Shown: piece after piece, positions 16,444 through 24,542 of the stretch
Layout: every line of letters starts with the position of its first letter
Position numbering within the stretch: position 1 is the stretch's first letter
Source of the DNA: an uncultured Prevotella sp.
GTDB lineage: Bacteria > Bacteroidota > Bacteroidia > Bacteroidales > Bacteroidaceae
Assembly (NCBI GenBank): GCA_900540885.1
Contig: UQHJ01000027.1
Location: 1-29,153, forward strand
Direction of reading: 5' to 3'
DNA: 29,153 nucleotides
Translations under genes and position numbers: made by a program
The notes under the pieces: model-generated
What the model saw: the letters and a program-made list of their open reading frames with translations, nothing else
Database searches by the model: none
Told to the model about the DNA's origin: nothing

Positions 16444-16563
16444 GCAATTTGAAAGCCTAACATGAATTAATACTGATGAAAATGATAGCTCGTTTTATCA
16501 AATTAATAGATAAATGATATAAAAATCATTATTTTTAATGATATATTCCTTAAAATTAGAGTA

Positions 16564-16571
16564 TATTTTTG
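16564..16571 (+). promoter_or_regulatory. Probable promoter of the tubulin-like operon
   Basis: TATTTTTG followed by CA matches the Bacteroidetes -7 consensus, 28 bases before the ATG at 16600. It lies in the AT-rich gap after a terminator, so the eight following genes may start transcription here. No exact -33 TTTG is found at the usual spacing. Confidence 0.5.
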
Positions 16572-16599
16572 CAAGATAGTTCTAATAATACTTGAAAAT

Positions 16600-17244
16600 A
16601 TGCTATCAACCTTTCTAAATATTATATGCTACTCCATAGGAAGTTTGTTATGGGGGGTAGTAATCGGTGCTATTTGTATGGCACTCTTCTTCTTGCTTAT
16701 TAAAGGTTGGTGGAAAGATGCTGTGATGTCATTGTCAACCTATATTGTAGGAGGCATCTTGGGCATACTCTTGATGTTTCAGTGTACTTTGATATGTGGC
16801 TCACTCGCTATTATGCACAAAGCCAATCAGTTTGAAGCCTTGGCCACTGAGGCGATTGAGCAAATGGTGACGAGTGGGAAAGCTACACTCAACGAGATAG
16901 TAGATCAGGCAGAAACGCAAGAAGTGATGAACGAAATTGTACGCAATCACCCTATACTTGGTAATTATTGTAAAGGTGCTGACTTTTCGGGACACTCGTT
17001 GGTAGAACTCCCGAAGGCAATGACTGCGGAACTAAATAATTATTTAACGAAGTATATCATCAGACGTTTGTTGTGGGCTTTAGCCTTCGTCGTAGTGGCA
17101 GCTGTTATCGCCAATTATACCATTTCGAAGGGAAATGGAACGAGCAGACGTCGAGAGATAGGCAGACGAGGGCAGGACTGCAGTCGCCAGCGCGACCGAA
17201 GTATTTCACGCCCCAATATGCGTCGCAATAGATACAGACAGTAG
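16600..17244 (+). CDS. Multi-pass membrane protein with arginine-rich tail
   Basis: I do not recognise the family. The 214-residue protein has membrane segments at about 12-34, 44-71 and 155-173, with a soluble region between (74-150) that contains a helical, acidic stretch. The C-terminal tail from residue 183 holds 13 arginines in 31 residues and ends NRYRQ. By the positive-inside rule the tail should be cytoplasmic. The next gene, a tubulin-like protein, begins 50 bases later, and the tail is placed to touch it or acidic lipids. It is the first gene of the eight-gene block and a plausible membrane anchor; that role is inference from topology and position. Confidence 0.75.
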   Translation: MLSTFLNIICYSIGSLLWGVVIGAICMALFFLLIKGWWKDAVMSLSTYIVGGILGILLMFQCTLICGSLAIMHKANQFEALATEAIEQMVTSGKATLNEIVDQAETQEVMNEIVRNHPILGNYCKGADFSGHSLVELPKAMTAELNNYLTKYIIRRLLWALAFVVVAAVIANYTISKGNGTSRRREIGRRGQDCSRQRDRSISRPNMRRNRYRQ

Positions 17245-17294
17245 TGGAGAGGAAAAGAGAACGGAATAATCATAAATCTAAAAATACAAACTAT

Positions 17295-20200
17295 ATGAAC
17301 GAAACCTATTGCAATAGCAACCACATTCTTGTTGGATTGGGCGGTACAGGTGGTAAGATATTACGCGAGTTTAAAATGCGTATGTTTGAGGAGTTCCCTG
17401 ATGCCGAGCAACGCAAAAAGCAGCCTGTAGCATTGCTCTACGTCGATTCAACCGACGAGATGATGCCACAAGGAGGTCGTGCCAGAGCTGACTTCCGCGT
17501 TTTGGGTCAAGATGCGTCTTTCACCAACAATGAATTTCTCAATATCAAGGCTATCGACGTACCAGCCATACTCGATCATATAGACAATTATCCTTCGGTT
17601 AAAGGCATTGTCAATAACGTAAGTGCTGTGCGTTCAGCTATTGGTGCATTAGGCAAGGCTGCTGGACAAAAGCGTCGTGCGGGGCGTTTGCTCTTTGCAG
17701 CCAATGCTATAGGCTATGTAAATAGCTTGAACGATGCCTATAGTAGAGTAACGGCTATATCGGGCGATGCGAGCAAAACGCACATTCATATATTTGCGGG
17801 TTTAGCTGGTGGAACGGGTTCAGGCTCGGTAATTGATGTGATTACACAAAGCCGCAAGGCCTTCCCCGATGCGATAATTCACGTTTTTGCCATGATTCCA
17901 GAGCGAAACTTGCCAAAGGCAGATATGGATCAAGGACGTTATTATCAGAATGGTTATGCTGCTGTAAACGAACTGAATGCCCTTCAATCTGGTAGATGGA
18001 AGCCACAGGACGTTACGGGCTATGGCGAAGCTGACTGCTTTAATGATAAAGTAAAGGGTGTAGCTGATGGTGTAACTATTTATAGCAATGTCAATGAGAA
18101 TGGGGTGACGGTTAATTCGCTTACGGAGTTGCCTAAGATTGTCAGTGACTACGTGTTCGCTCGTGTGTTCTTCGTTAAGGAAGATGACAAAATTAACGAG
18201 GACTTTATCCGTGCTTACAACTACGAAAACATGGACGATTTTGCTTATGAGTATGACGAGAATGGACAACCCGACCCCAAGACAGGTGCTATTCCCGTTG
18301 CTCGTACAAAGAAGGTAAATTCGTTTGGTATCAAGCGCGTGATGTATCCCGAACTCCGCGTCCTGAAACATATTACTTATACTGTAGGCGAGAGTGTACT
18401 CTACCAGTTCAAATATAACAACTGGCGCGAAAATCAAGGTTATGCTAACGAAGAGCGCAATCGCGACTTTCGTAGCGAATATCTCAATAAGGAGAATTTG
18501 CAAAACTGGATGCTCGACCTTGGTCACCTAACGCTCGAAAAGAAGGTATTGCCCAACGACCAAGAGTATGGATCATTTAATGAATATTGGCACGACAAGG
18601 CTATCAATTGGGCTGAAGATGCTAAGAAAGCAAGTTGCCCGCTCAATGAGTTAGATAATATCCTGAACGAAAGCTACGTCAACTTCTTCCGCGAGACGGG
18701 TGTTGAAAACTACTTCGCAGCCAAGGAACGCGTTATTCCCGAAATAGCGAAGGAAATACGTAGCCATGTAGAAAAGGAACTCTTTGAAAAGTGGAAGACG
18801 GGTGACCTCTCAATTCTTGAACTTCAGAAGGTGGCTAAACTCATTAACGAACGTTTGGGCGAAATTCGTTTGGAACTCGAAGAGGCTACGAAAGAAGAAA
18901 AACTCAACTACGAAGATTGTGATGCCGACCGTCAAGCCAATGTGAGCGAGTGGAGTCGATTGGGCGTACTACAGCGTATGGTCGGTATTGGTGCACGACG
19001 CTATGCGGAACACCAAAGCATCTTGACTGAATACTATACGTCAAAGACGATGCTCGTGGCACTTGAATTTGCCAAAAAGTTGACAGCTCGTGTATTCATT
19101 GAGTTTGGTAAGTTGGATGAGGATATTTCAGCCTTCGGTATGCGCATCAGCGAGGCCATAGCCGAAACCGAACGTTTGGTTACCGCACAGCGTAAGGTAA
19201 ACAAGGGACTGGAGGATATGAAGAGTGCTATCATTGAGGTGAGTGAAGACGAAACCATGGCACAATTTGAGAGCGACCTCAAGGCCGATAAGATTGATAT
19301 GCCCAACATCGCACGCCAAATTCGTGAGAAAATTCTTCCGCCTGAGTTTTATACCTTTGGCCGTTTAGCTGATGAGATCAGTGTGAGCGACATTACTGAC
19401 GCTTTTGATACGAAGTTAGCCGAAGTTGTTCGCACGAAGCATGAAGAGCGAGCTGATAGCGAAAGGAAGGTGCTTGGACTTAACATCTTGACTCAGTTGC
19501 AGCAAAAATTGCGCACCGATGATGATATAAAGGCCTTTGCCGTAAATATTGTGCGTCAGAGTGGCGTATATGCAACCCTTAGTCAAGAGCAAGTACAATT
19601 GCATCTGCGCAATAATGAGGGTAACCTTTCACCAACCAATCCTGCCAGCATTAATAAGAAGGTAATATTGGTGTCAATTCCTTCGCCCGATGACAATCCT
19701 AGCTTAAAGCGCTTTGCTGATAAATTGGAAGAGGCATTTAAGAACTCGTTCAATCAGTCAGTAGGCCGTACTATGATTACAATCAATCGCAAGAGTCCAC
19801 GCAAAGACGAATTGTCGATCATTAGTGTTCAGTATTGTTTCCCTCTTCGCTGTGTAGAGTGGTTGAAGAATTACAAAGAACGCTATGAACGCTTCTTACA
19901 CACGGGCAATCCTGCTACCGACGAGGGCAATGCTATTCTGCTTCATTCAGAGGGTGATGGCACGCAATATCCTTCATTGTTTGTCAACGAGAAGCCGTTG
20001 GAGCAAGCGCAAGCAGCACAATCTCAGACGGTGCAACAACCGCAAAACGTGATGCCCGATACGGCACCAGTAATGGAAGGCCCTGTTGATAGCCAATCGA
20101 TTCCTCCTGTTGAAGGCCAATCGCTCCCCCCTGTTGAGACTGAACCCGAAGTGGCACTTTACATCAATGCAGCAGGCAAGAACTATGGCCCTTACGATTG

Positions 20201-20360
20201 GAAAATGTGTAAGAAGTTAGTCGAAGGCAAACAACTTTCAGAAAGAACAACCGTGTGGATGAAGGGTATGGCAGCATGGCAGTCTGCAGGTACGGTTGAG
20301 GTGTTGAAACCTCTCTTTGCCCCAGCATCTTCATTGCCTCCTGTTGAGACAGGCCTGTAA
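17295..20360 (+). CDS. Tubulin-like (Tubulin_2 type) protein with C-terminal GYF_2 domain
   Basis: The 1021-residue protein opens with a nucleotide-binding motif ILVGLGGTGGKILREF (glycines at 14-20) and carries GLAGGTGSGS at 169-178, the tubulin/FtsZ signature loop. This places it in the Tubulin_2 class of large bacterial tubulin-like proteins (family name from memory). A long charged, largely helical middle (about 370-740) probably includes coiled coils. A Gln/Pro-rich linker (about 903-952) with PPVE repeats leads to a GYF_2-type domain (about 953-1008, NYGPYDW ... VWMKGMAAWQ), and the last residues repeat LPPVET. The ATG at 17295 is preferred to a GTG at 17244 because homology-like sequence begins there. 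GTP binding and polymerisation are inferred. Confidence 0.85.
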   Translation: MNETYCNSNHILVGLGGTGGKILREFKMRMFEEFPDAEQRKKQPVALLYVDSTDEMMPQGGRARADFRVLGQDASFTNNEFLNIKAIDVPAILDHIDNYPSVKGIVNNVSAVRSAIGALGKAAGQKRRAGRLLFAANAIGYVNSLNDAYSRVTAISGDASKTHIHIFAGLAGGTGSGSVIDVITQSRKAFPDAIIHVFAMIPERNLPKADMDQGRYYQNGYAAVNELNALQSGRWKPQDVTGYGEADCFNDKVKGVADGVTIYSNVNENGVTVNSLTELPKIVSDYVFARVFFVKEDDKINEDFIRAYNYENMDDFAYEYDENGQPDPKTGAIPVARTKKVNSFGIKRVMYPELRVLKHITYTVGESVLYQFKYNNWRENQGYANEERNRDFRSEYLNKENLQNWMLDLGHLTLEKKVLPNDQEYGSFNEYWHDKAINWAEDAKKASCPLNELDNILNESYVNFFRETGVENYFAAKERVIPEIAKEIRSHVEKELFEKWKTGDLSILELQKVAKLINERLGEIRLELEEATKEEKLNYEDCDADRQANVSEWSRLGVLQRMVGIGARRYAEHQSILTEYYTSKTMLVALEFAKKLTARVFIEFGKLDEDISAFGMRISEAIAETERLVTAQRKVNKGLEDMKSAIIEVSEDETMAQFESDLKADKIDMPNIARQIREKILPPEFYTFGRLADEISVSDITDAFDTKLAEVVRTKHEERADSERKVLGLNILTQLQQKLRTDDDIKAFAVNIVRQSGVYATLSQEQVQLHLRNNEGNLSPTNPASINKKVILVSIPSPDDNPSLKRFADKLEEAFKNSFNQSVGRTMITINRKSPRKDELSIISVQYCFPLRCVEWLKNYKERYERFLHTGNPATDEGNAILLHSEGDGTQYPSLFVNEKPLEQAQAAQSQTVQQPQNVMPDTAPVMEGPVDSQSIPPVEGQSLPPVETEPEVALYINAAGKNYGPYDWKMCKKLVEGKQLSERTTVWMKGMAAWQSAGTVEVLKPLFAPASSLPPVETGL

Positions 20361-20400
20361 ATGAGGATACACCACCCGCTTCTCCTTCTGTAATGTAATA

Positions 20401-20487
20401 ATAAGGTTATGAGGTTATGAGGTAAAAAGTAAGTCTTGTTAATTATCGGCATAATGTATTTTTTACCTCCTAACCTCCTAATCCTTT
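20401..20487. repeat. GGTTATGAGG foldback
   Basis: Repeated AGGTTATGAGGTTATGAGG (20404-20422) followed by AAAAA pairs with TTTTTACCTCCTAACCTCC (20460-20478) and the bases after it, with a few mismatches, giving a stem of about 26 bp and a 31-base loop. It fills most of the 159-base gap between the tubulin-like gene and the zinc-ribbon gene. The 3' side lacks a T-run, so an attenuating rather than terminating role is possible. Confidence 0.7.
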
Positions 20488-20519
20488 AACCTCAAAACTA
20501 AACATAACATAAAAACGAA

Positions 20520-21242
20520 ATGGCAACAACAAACAATCATAATCGTACACGTTCGCGTTGGGGCATGTGCTTGAACGACACGTGTGAAAAGAGCAAAAAT
20601 CACGAACGCATTGAAATCGTAGGACGCAAGGACTTCGTATGCCCTGAGTGTGGCAAACCTTTGAAGGAATGTCCTCCTCCTACATCAACTCCTTGGGGCA
20701 AGTATGTAGCCATTGCAGCTGCAGTGCTTGTTCTCGGTGGTGGCGGAGCCTACTTCGCGCTTTCTAGCAATGAGGAATCTGCAAAGTCTATTGCTACTGA
20801 CCAAACGCCTGAGACTACGGAGAAACCTGCTGTTGACTCTGCAGCAGTGGCGCAAGCTGAAAAGGATACAATGCCTGCGGCAACACCTGCTACAACAGAC
20901 AATGTTCCAACTGAACAGACAGAACCCGCTAAGCCCGAAGAAAAGGTGAATACACCGAAGACCGTAGAAAAAGCGAAGAGCACTGGAACGACTAAAAATT
21001 CTCAACCCGTCAATCGCCCTTATGGCACCGTGCGTGTAGCTTATGGCTCTTACACGGGCGACTTGCGTAATGGCAAGCCTCATGGTCATGGCACGGTGAA
21101 GTTCTCAACTACTTATACCATCAATTCTTCTATCGTAGCTCATGCAGGAGATAGCTATGAGGGAGAGTTCCGCGATGGACGCATCTCAGGTGGACCCGGT
21201 TATTGGTCACACGATGGTGACAAAAAGTACGTTAATCCTTAA
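20520..21242 (+). CDS. Zinc-ribbon, single-pass membrane, MORN-repeat protein
   Basis: The 240-residue protein has an N-terminal zinc ribbon with Cys17, Cys22, Cys41 and Cys44 (CxxxxC and CPEC), then one transmembrane segment (about 61-81), a Thr/Pro/Ala/Glu-rich spacer (82-165) and MORN-like repeats: YGSYTGDLRNGKPHGHGTVKF near 173-193 and SYEGEFRDGRISGGPGYW near 212-229. There is no signal peptide, so the ribbon should be cytoplasmic and the MORN part periplasmic. MORN repeats often bind lipids or act in scaffolds. Its position after the tubulin-like gene suggests it connects that protein across the inner membrane to the exported products downstream; this is inference. Confidence 0.8.
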   Translation: MATTNNHNRTRSRWGMCLNDTCEKSKNHERIEIVGRKDFVCPECGKPLKECPPPTSTPWGKYVAIAAAVLVLGGGGAYFALSSNEESAKSIATDQTPETTEKPAVDSAAVAQAEKDTMPAATPATTDNVPTEQTEPAKPEEKVNTPKTVEKAKSTGTTKNSQPVNRPYGTVRVAYGSYTGDLRNGKPHGHGTVKFSTTYTINSSIVAHAGDSYEGEFRDGRISGGPGYWSHDGDKKYVNP

Positions 21243-21267
21243 GCTAAAAGTTAGATCGCGTGTTTGG

Positions 21268-21297
21268 AGGTTATGGGACTTCAAAGTCTCATAACCT
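21268..21297. repeat. GGTTATGGGACTT hairpin
   Basis: The arms AGGTTATGGGACT (21268-21280) and AGTCTCATAACCT (21285-21297) pair throughout with one G-T wobble and a 4-base loop. The sequence belongs with the foldback at 20401. It sits in the 98-base gap between the zinc-ribbon gene and the next gene. Confidence 0.7.
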
Positions 21298-21340
21298 TGT
21301 AACCTTTAACATTACTCCCTCATTTTTTTAAAAAAAAGTT

Positions 21341-22471
21341 ATGCGAAAGGTAGTATTTCTGTTCATGTTCTTTGCTGCTACGTTACAAGGTGTAGCGAAG
21401 CTGCGCTATCATAGCGAATTGTTACAACGCATGGCTAAGGCCACGGCTTTGTCTTTGCCTGACTCTTTGGGGGTTATGACGGACAATGATTCCACTTGGC
21501 AGTATAAGGGGCGTCAGTTGAGAGTGCGTACTAATGCTTTGGGCGATGTGAGCCATATCGGCTACAAAATCTTCCATAATCAAATCGTTGCGCTTTATGA
21601 AAACCAAGCCCTATTCGACTTCCTCGAACGTTACTTTTTGGAACTTGACCTTCATTTGGACGGAAAGACTACGCAACAACGCATGGACGTTGACCGTGTA
21701 GTGGTGAAGGAGGGGAGTGTGTCGATGATGACACGGGTGAAGGAGACCGATCCCTTGTCTATCAACTATACGCCGCGACGACTGTATACGGTTACGTGGC
21801 AAGTTGGTGGCAGGCCACTGACGCTATCGTTTCCTACCGACTGTCAGTTGATGACGGGTTGTAATGCCATAGAACTTGAAAACATCTTTTCGAGAGATGT
21901 GCAACGTATGCCTCTGTGCGTTGACATGGGCGAGGCACTCGCCCCATGGGCGCAAGTGCATGAGGAAAGTTCAGGTCAACTTAAGCAAAAGAATTATGGC
22001 TCTTATCTGAGCCACCTCATTGGCAGTCGAATTTATCTGCGCATGCACGATTCGCAGTGGCAACCCGATGTTAGTCCTCGTAGCCCCGTACGTTCGGTGT
22101 GTACGATGATGCTGACGGGATATTCTCCCAAGCAGATACCTCTCGACTTAGTGGTTGATCGTTATGGTTATCGCCATGAGAAGTTGCACGTTACTCTCCA
22201 ACAAATGTTGGCCTATTTCCGTTCAGAGGATTGTCGTGTTTATATAGGCATAAAGGAGAAAACGAATAATCAGTTGACAGGAACCCTCTTTGTGTTGAAC
22301 GAAAAGTTGGGCTATAACCATGTAATCCCTTTCACCTTCCCCTTATCTCTTCTCAGTGGCGACATTTCTGCACCATTAACGGCCAAAGTCTATGCCTATA
22401 TCCCATTGCAAAATGTGACAGAGAAGTTCTTTGAAATTACTGACTACAAAGATCCTAACTATGAGAATTAA
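21341..22471 (+). CDS. Exported protein of unknown family
   Basis: I do not recognise this 376-residue protein. A signal peptide covers about residues 1-19 (VVFLFMFFAATLQGVA); no lipobox cysteine follows, so it should be periplasmic or secreted. The rest is mixed strand-like and charged sequence without long hydrophobic segments, including LYTVTWQVGGRPLTLSFP near the middle. It has three or so cysteines and no recognisable catalytic motif. Its stop codon overlaps the start of the next gene by 11 bases, showing coupled expression. It is the first of five exported proteins encoded behind the tubulin-like gene. Confidence 0.75.
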   Translation: MRKVVFLFMFFAATLQGVAKLRYHSELLQRMAKATALSLPDSLGVMTDNDSTWQYKGRQLRVRTNALGDVSHIGYKIFHNQIVALYENQALFDFLERYFLELDLHLDGKTTQQRMDVDRVVVKEGSVSMMTRVKETDPLSINYTPRRLYTVTWQVGGRPLTLSFPTDCQLMTGCNAIELENIFSRDVQRMPLCVDMGEALAPWAQVHEESSGQLKQKNYGSYLSHLIGSRIYLRMHDSQWQPDVSPRSPVRSVCTMMLTGYSPKQIPLDLVVDRYGYRHEKLHVTLQQMLAYFRSEDCRVYIGIKEKTNNQLTGTLFVLNEKLGYNHVIPFTFPLSLLSGDISAPLTAKVYAYIPLQNVTEKFFEITDYKDPNYEN

Positions 22472-23363
22472 AACTTTCGCATTGGCCTTTCCTTTGTTCT
22501 TCACCTCACTCTGTGCAGTAGGACAAGAAGTAACAGACGTTAAGACCCAAATAAATCAGATAAAGAAGAATACTTCGGACTATATATATGCTGAAATTAC
22601 GGCTACCACTGAGCCAGATGCAAAGATGTTGGCCGAGGACTTGCTCTATGAAGAGATAAACAAATGGGCTGCCACGCAACAGAACTTGCAAGCATCGCAA
22701 AAGTTTTTAGTCAATAATAAGACAAGCTGCATTACGACGCTCTCAACAACGCGAGGCAACATGTTTCGCTGCTTTATGTACATTCGCAAGAGCGATATAC
22801 AAAATGCTAATAATGCTGATTTGGTAGAGAATACGAGCTTGAAGTCCGATAGAGATGTGCAGACATCTACTACTGTGCAAACTTCTACTACTGCTCAGTC
22901 AAACTCCACTTCGCAGACATCTGCTGCAGCTCAAGCGGACTCCACTTCGCAGACTACGAAAACGTCCGTTCCTATTCAGTCAGAGGCTGCGGCTCAACCC
23001 GTAGTAGAAGAACCTACGATAAAGGAGGAGAAAGTGGTTACGCAAAGCCGCACGCAGGACGTTACCGAAACGGGTAGTCGTTCGCTTTATCCACAAGTAG
23101 TGAAAACATTGGCCACTCTTCGCACCTACAGTGACATGATAGCCAAAGCGCAAGCATACAAAACCTTGGGCGAGATTGTAGAACTCGTTACGAATAAATT
23201 CCCTGAAAGCATCGAACAGTACTATTTGGTAATTTACGATCAGCAGGGTCGTGTACAAGCACTGCTTACTCCTGGTATGCAACGTGTCAACGTATGTACG
23301 GGTAATGATGATTCTGAAAAGAACTATCATGGCTGCAAGGCTTTCGCATTTAAAGTAAAATAA
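22461..23363 (+). CDS. Exported protein with Ser/Thr/Gln-rich linker
   Basis: The 300-residue product starts at ATG 22461 (MRIKTFALAFPLFFTS); a TTG 30 bases upstream is unlikely because the signal peptide begins at this ATG. A signal peptide ends near residue 21. An N-terminal domain (about 24-112) contains YIYAEITATTEPDAKMLAE and a helix LLYEEINKWA. A linker at 132-172 is built of Gln-Thr-Ser repeats, and a C-terminal domain (about 208-300) ends with YYLVIYDQQGRVQALLTPG and GCKAFAFKVK. Such two-domain secreted proteins occur in Bacteroidetes, but I cannot name the family. The gene overlaps the preceding one by 11 bases. Confidence 0.75.
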   Translation: MRIKTFALAFPLFFTSLCAVGQEVTDVKTQINQIKKNTSDYIYAEITATTEPDAKMLAEDLLYEEINKWAATQQNLQASQKFLVNNKTSCITTLSTTRGNMFRCFMYIRKSDIQNANNADLVENTSLKSDRDVQTSTTVQTSTTAQSNSTSQTSAAAQADSTSQTTKTSVPIQSEAAAQPVVEEPTIKEEKVVTQSRTQDVTETGSRSLYPQVVKTLATLRTYSDMIAKAQAYKTLGEIVELVTNKFPESIEQYYLVIYDQQGRVQALLTPGMQRVNVCTGNDDSEKNYHGCKAFAFKVK

Positions 23364-23369
23364 ATATCT

Positions 23370-23419
23370 CAAGTTTCGGATTTAGCCAGCCTTTGTTAAA
23401 TCCGAAACTTCAGTAAATA
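23370..23419. repeat. 50-bp palindromic repeat, copy 1
   Basis: AAGTTTCGGATTTA (23371-23384) and its exact reverse complement (23397-23410) form a 14-bp stem with a 12-base loop, followed by CAGTAAATA. A second copy lies at 26123-26172 with four differences in 50 bases. It follows a stop codon by 6 bases. No T-run follows, so it is not a standard terminator. Confidence 0.85.
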
Positions 23420-23492
23420 TGTAAGGGGGAACTTGAACGTTTCTTTTACATTTTCTTATCCCCTTTAATCTAACATATCGAATTTGAAAAAG

Positions 23493-24503
23493 ATGAATTA
23501 TTTAAAGCAAATCGTGCTCACCCTTTTATTGCTTTTCTGTGCTACCACGATGAGGGCTGTAGATGTCGTGTTTACCACTGACGAGGGAGTAAATCATACA
23601 TCGGCTATAGAAAATGCAGAGCGCAATCTGGCCAAATTATTGACTGAGATAAATCGAGCACAAGAAGCCAATGAAGACGTGTCGGTAAAGAATATGGCCA
23701 TGGACGAGTTTTCAAAGAAGTCATTGGTGCGTATATGGGCTGTTACTCCTTTCTATTGCGACGACGACGAGGTGGTAGATCGCTTGTGGATATTTAAGAA
23801 TGGTACGATGATGGCCAGCCACATTCCCCTTATCATTACGCCTAAAGATGAGGACTTTGGTAACGGCACCTATCAAGAGGCCGTCGTTGAATTTGACTGT
23901 AGTGGCAACATTACCGACTTCCGCTTTGCCCTTGATGCGCAAACCGCTGAAAGTATGGAACGCTGTGGCGATGTGGCCAGCAAAGAGCAACGTATGATAA
24001 TTCTGCAATATGTAGAGCGTTTCCGTACAGCTTATAATCAAAAGGATATCAACACCATTGAAAAGATGTTTAGTGACGATGCCCTTATCATTACGGGTAA
24101 GGTGATTATTGCGCGCCAAGGTACCGACCAGTTTAGCTTTAAACCCAAAGTGCAGTACACCAAGCAAAATAAAGCACAATATATTAGCAATTTGCGTCGT
24201 GCTTTCTTACGCAATAAGTGGATAGACATCAAGTTCTCACAGATTGGTGAGAATGGCGAGACCTCTGGTTGCTCAGGTATTACGCGTTCACGTAAGAATA
24301 AGAATATGTTTGGTGTGCGTATGCGCCAGTCATGGAAGTCAAGCAATTATAGTGATGAGGGCTATCTTTTCCTCCTTTGGGAATTCCCCGAAAATGGTGG
24401 CGATCCCATTATTCATGTGCGCACATGGCAACCCGAATACGTCGGTGGTCAGCGTCAAAAACCCGATGAAAGTATTACTACGCTCGGTGGCTTCGACTTG
24501 TAA
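23493..24503 (+). CDS. Exported protein with NTF2-like C-terminal domain
   Basis: The ATG at 23493 (MNYLKQIVLTLLLLF) is preferred to a TTG nine bases upstream. The 336-residue product has a signal peptide (about 1-22). An N-terminal region (24-160) has a helical segment followed by strands such as DRLWIFKNG. From about residue 168 the sequence ILQYVERFRTAYNQKDINTI and KMFSDDALIITG is typical of NTF2/SnoaL-like domains, closing with EGYLFLLWEFPENGGDPIIHVRTW in shorter pieces at 289-311. NTF2-like folds bind small ligands or act as protein-binding modules. The role here is unknown. The next gene starts 39 bases later. Confidence 0.75.
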   Translation: MNYLKQIVLTLLLLFCATTMRAVDVVFTTDEGVNHTSAIENAERNLAKLLTEINRAQEANEDVSVKNMAMDEFSKKSLVRIWAVTPFYCDDDEVVDRLWIFKNGTMMASHIPLIITPKDEDFGNGTYQEAVVEFDCSGNITDFRFALDAQTAESMERCGDVASKEQRMIILQYVERFRTAYNQKDINTIEKMFSDDALIITGKVIIARQGTDQFSFKPKVQYTKQNKAQYISNLRRAFLRNKWIDIKFSQIGENGETSGCSGITRSRKNKNMFGVRMRQSWKSSNYSDEGYLFLLWEFPENGGDPIIHVRTWQPEYVGGQRQKPDESITTLGGFDL

Positions 24504-24542
24504 GATGTGAATATCTCACTAATAAACGATATAAAAGTACAC

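Noticed and set aside
17244..17294. GTG start of the tubulin-like gene overlapping the previous stop codon
   Set aside because: The added residues are low-complexity and basic; the family-like sequence begins at ATG 17295.
17820..18527. 235-codon minus-strand open frame
   Set aside because: It lies wholly inside the tubulin-like gene on the opposite strand, with no family features.
23370..23419. Intrinsic terminator
   Set aside because: The hairpin has no following T-run, and the next gene lies in the same direction close by.
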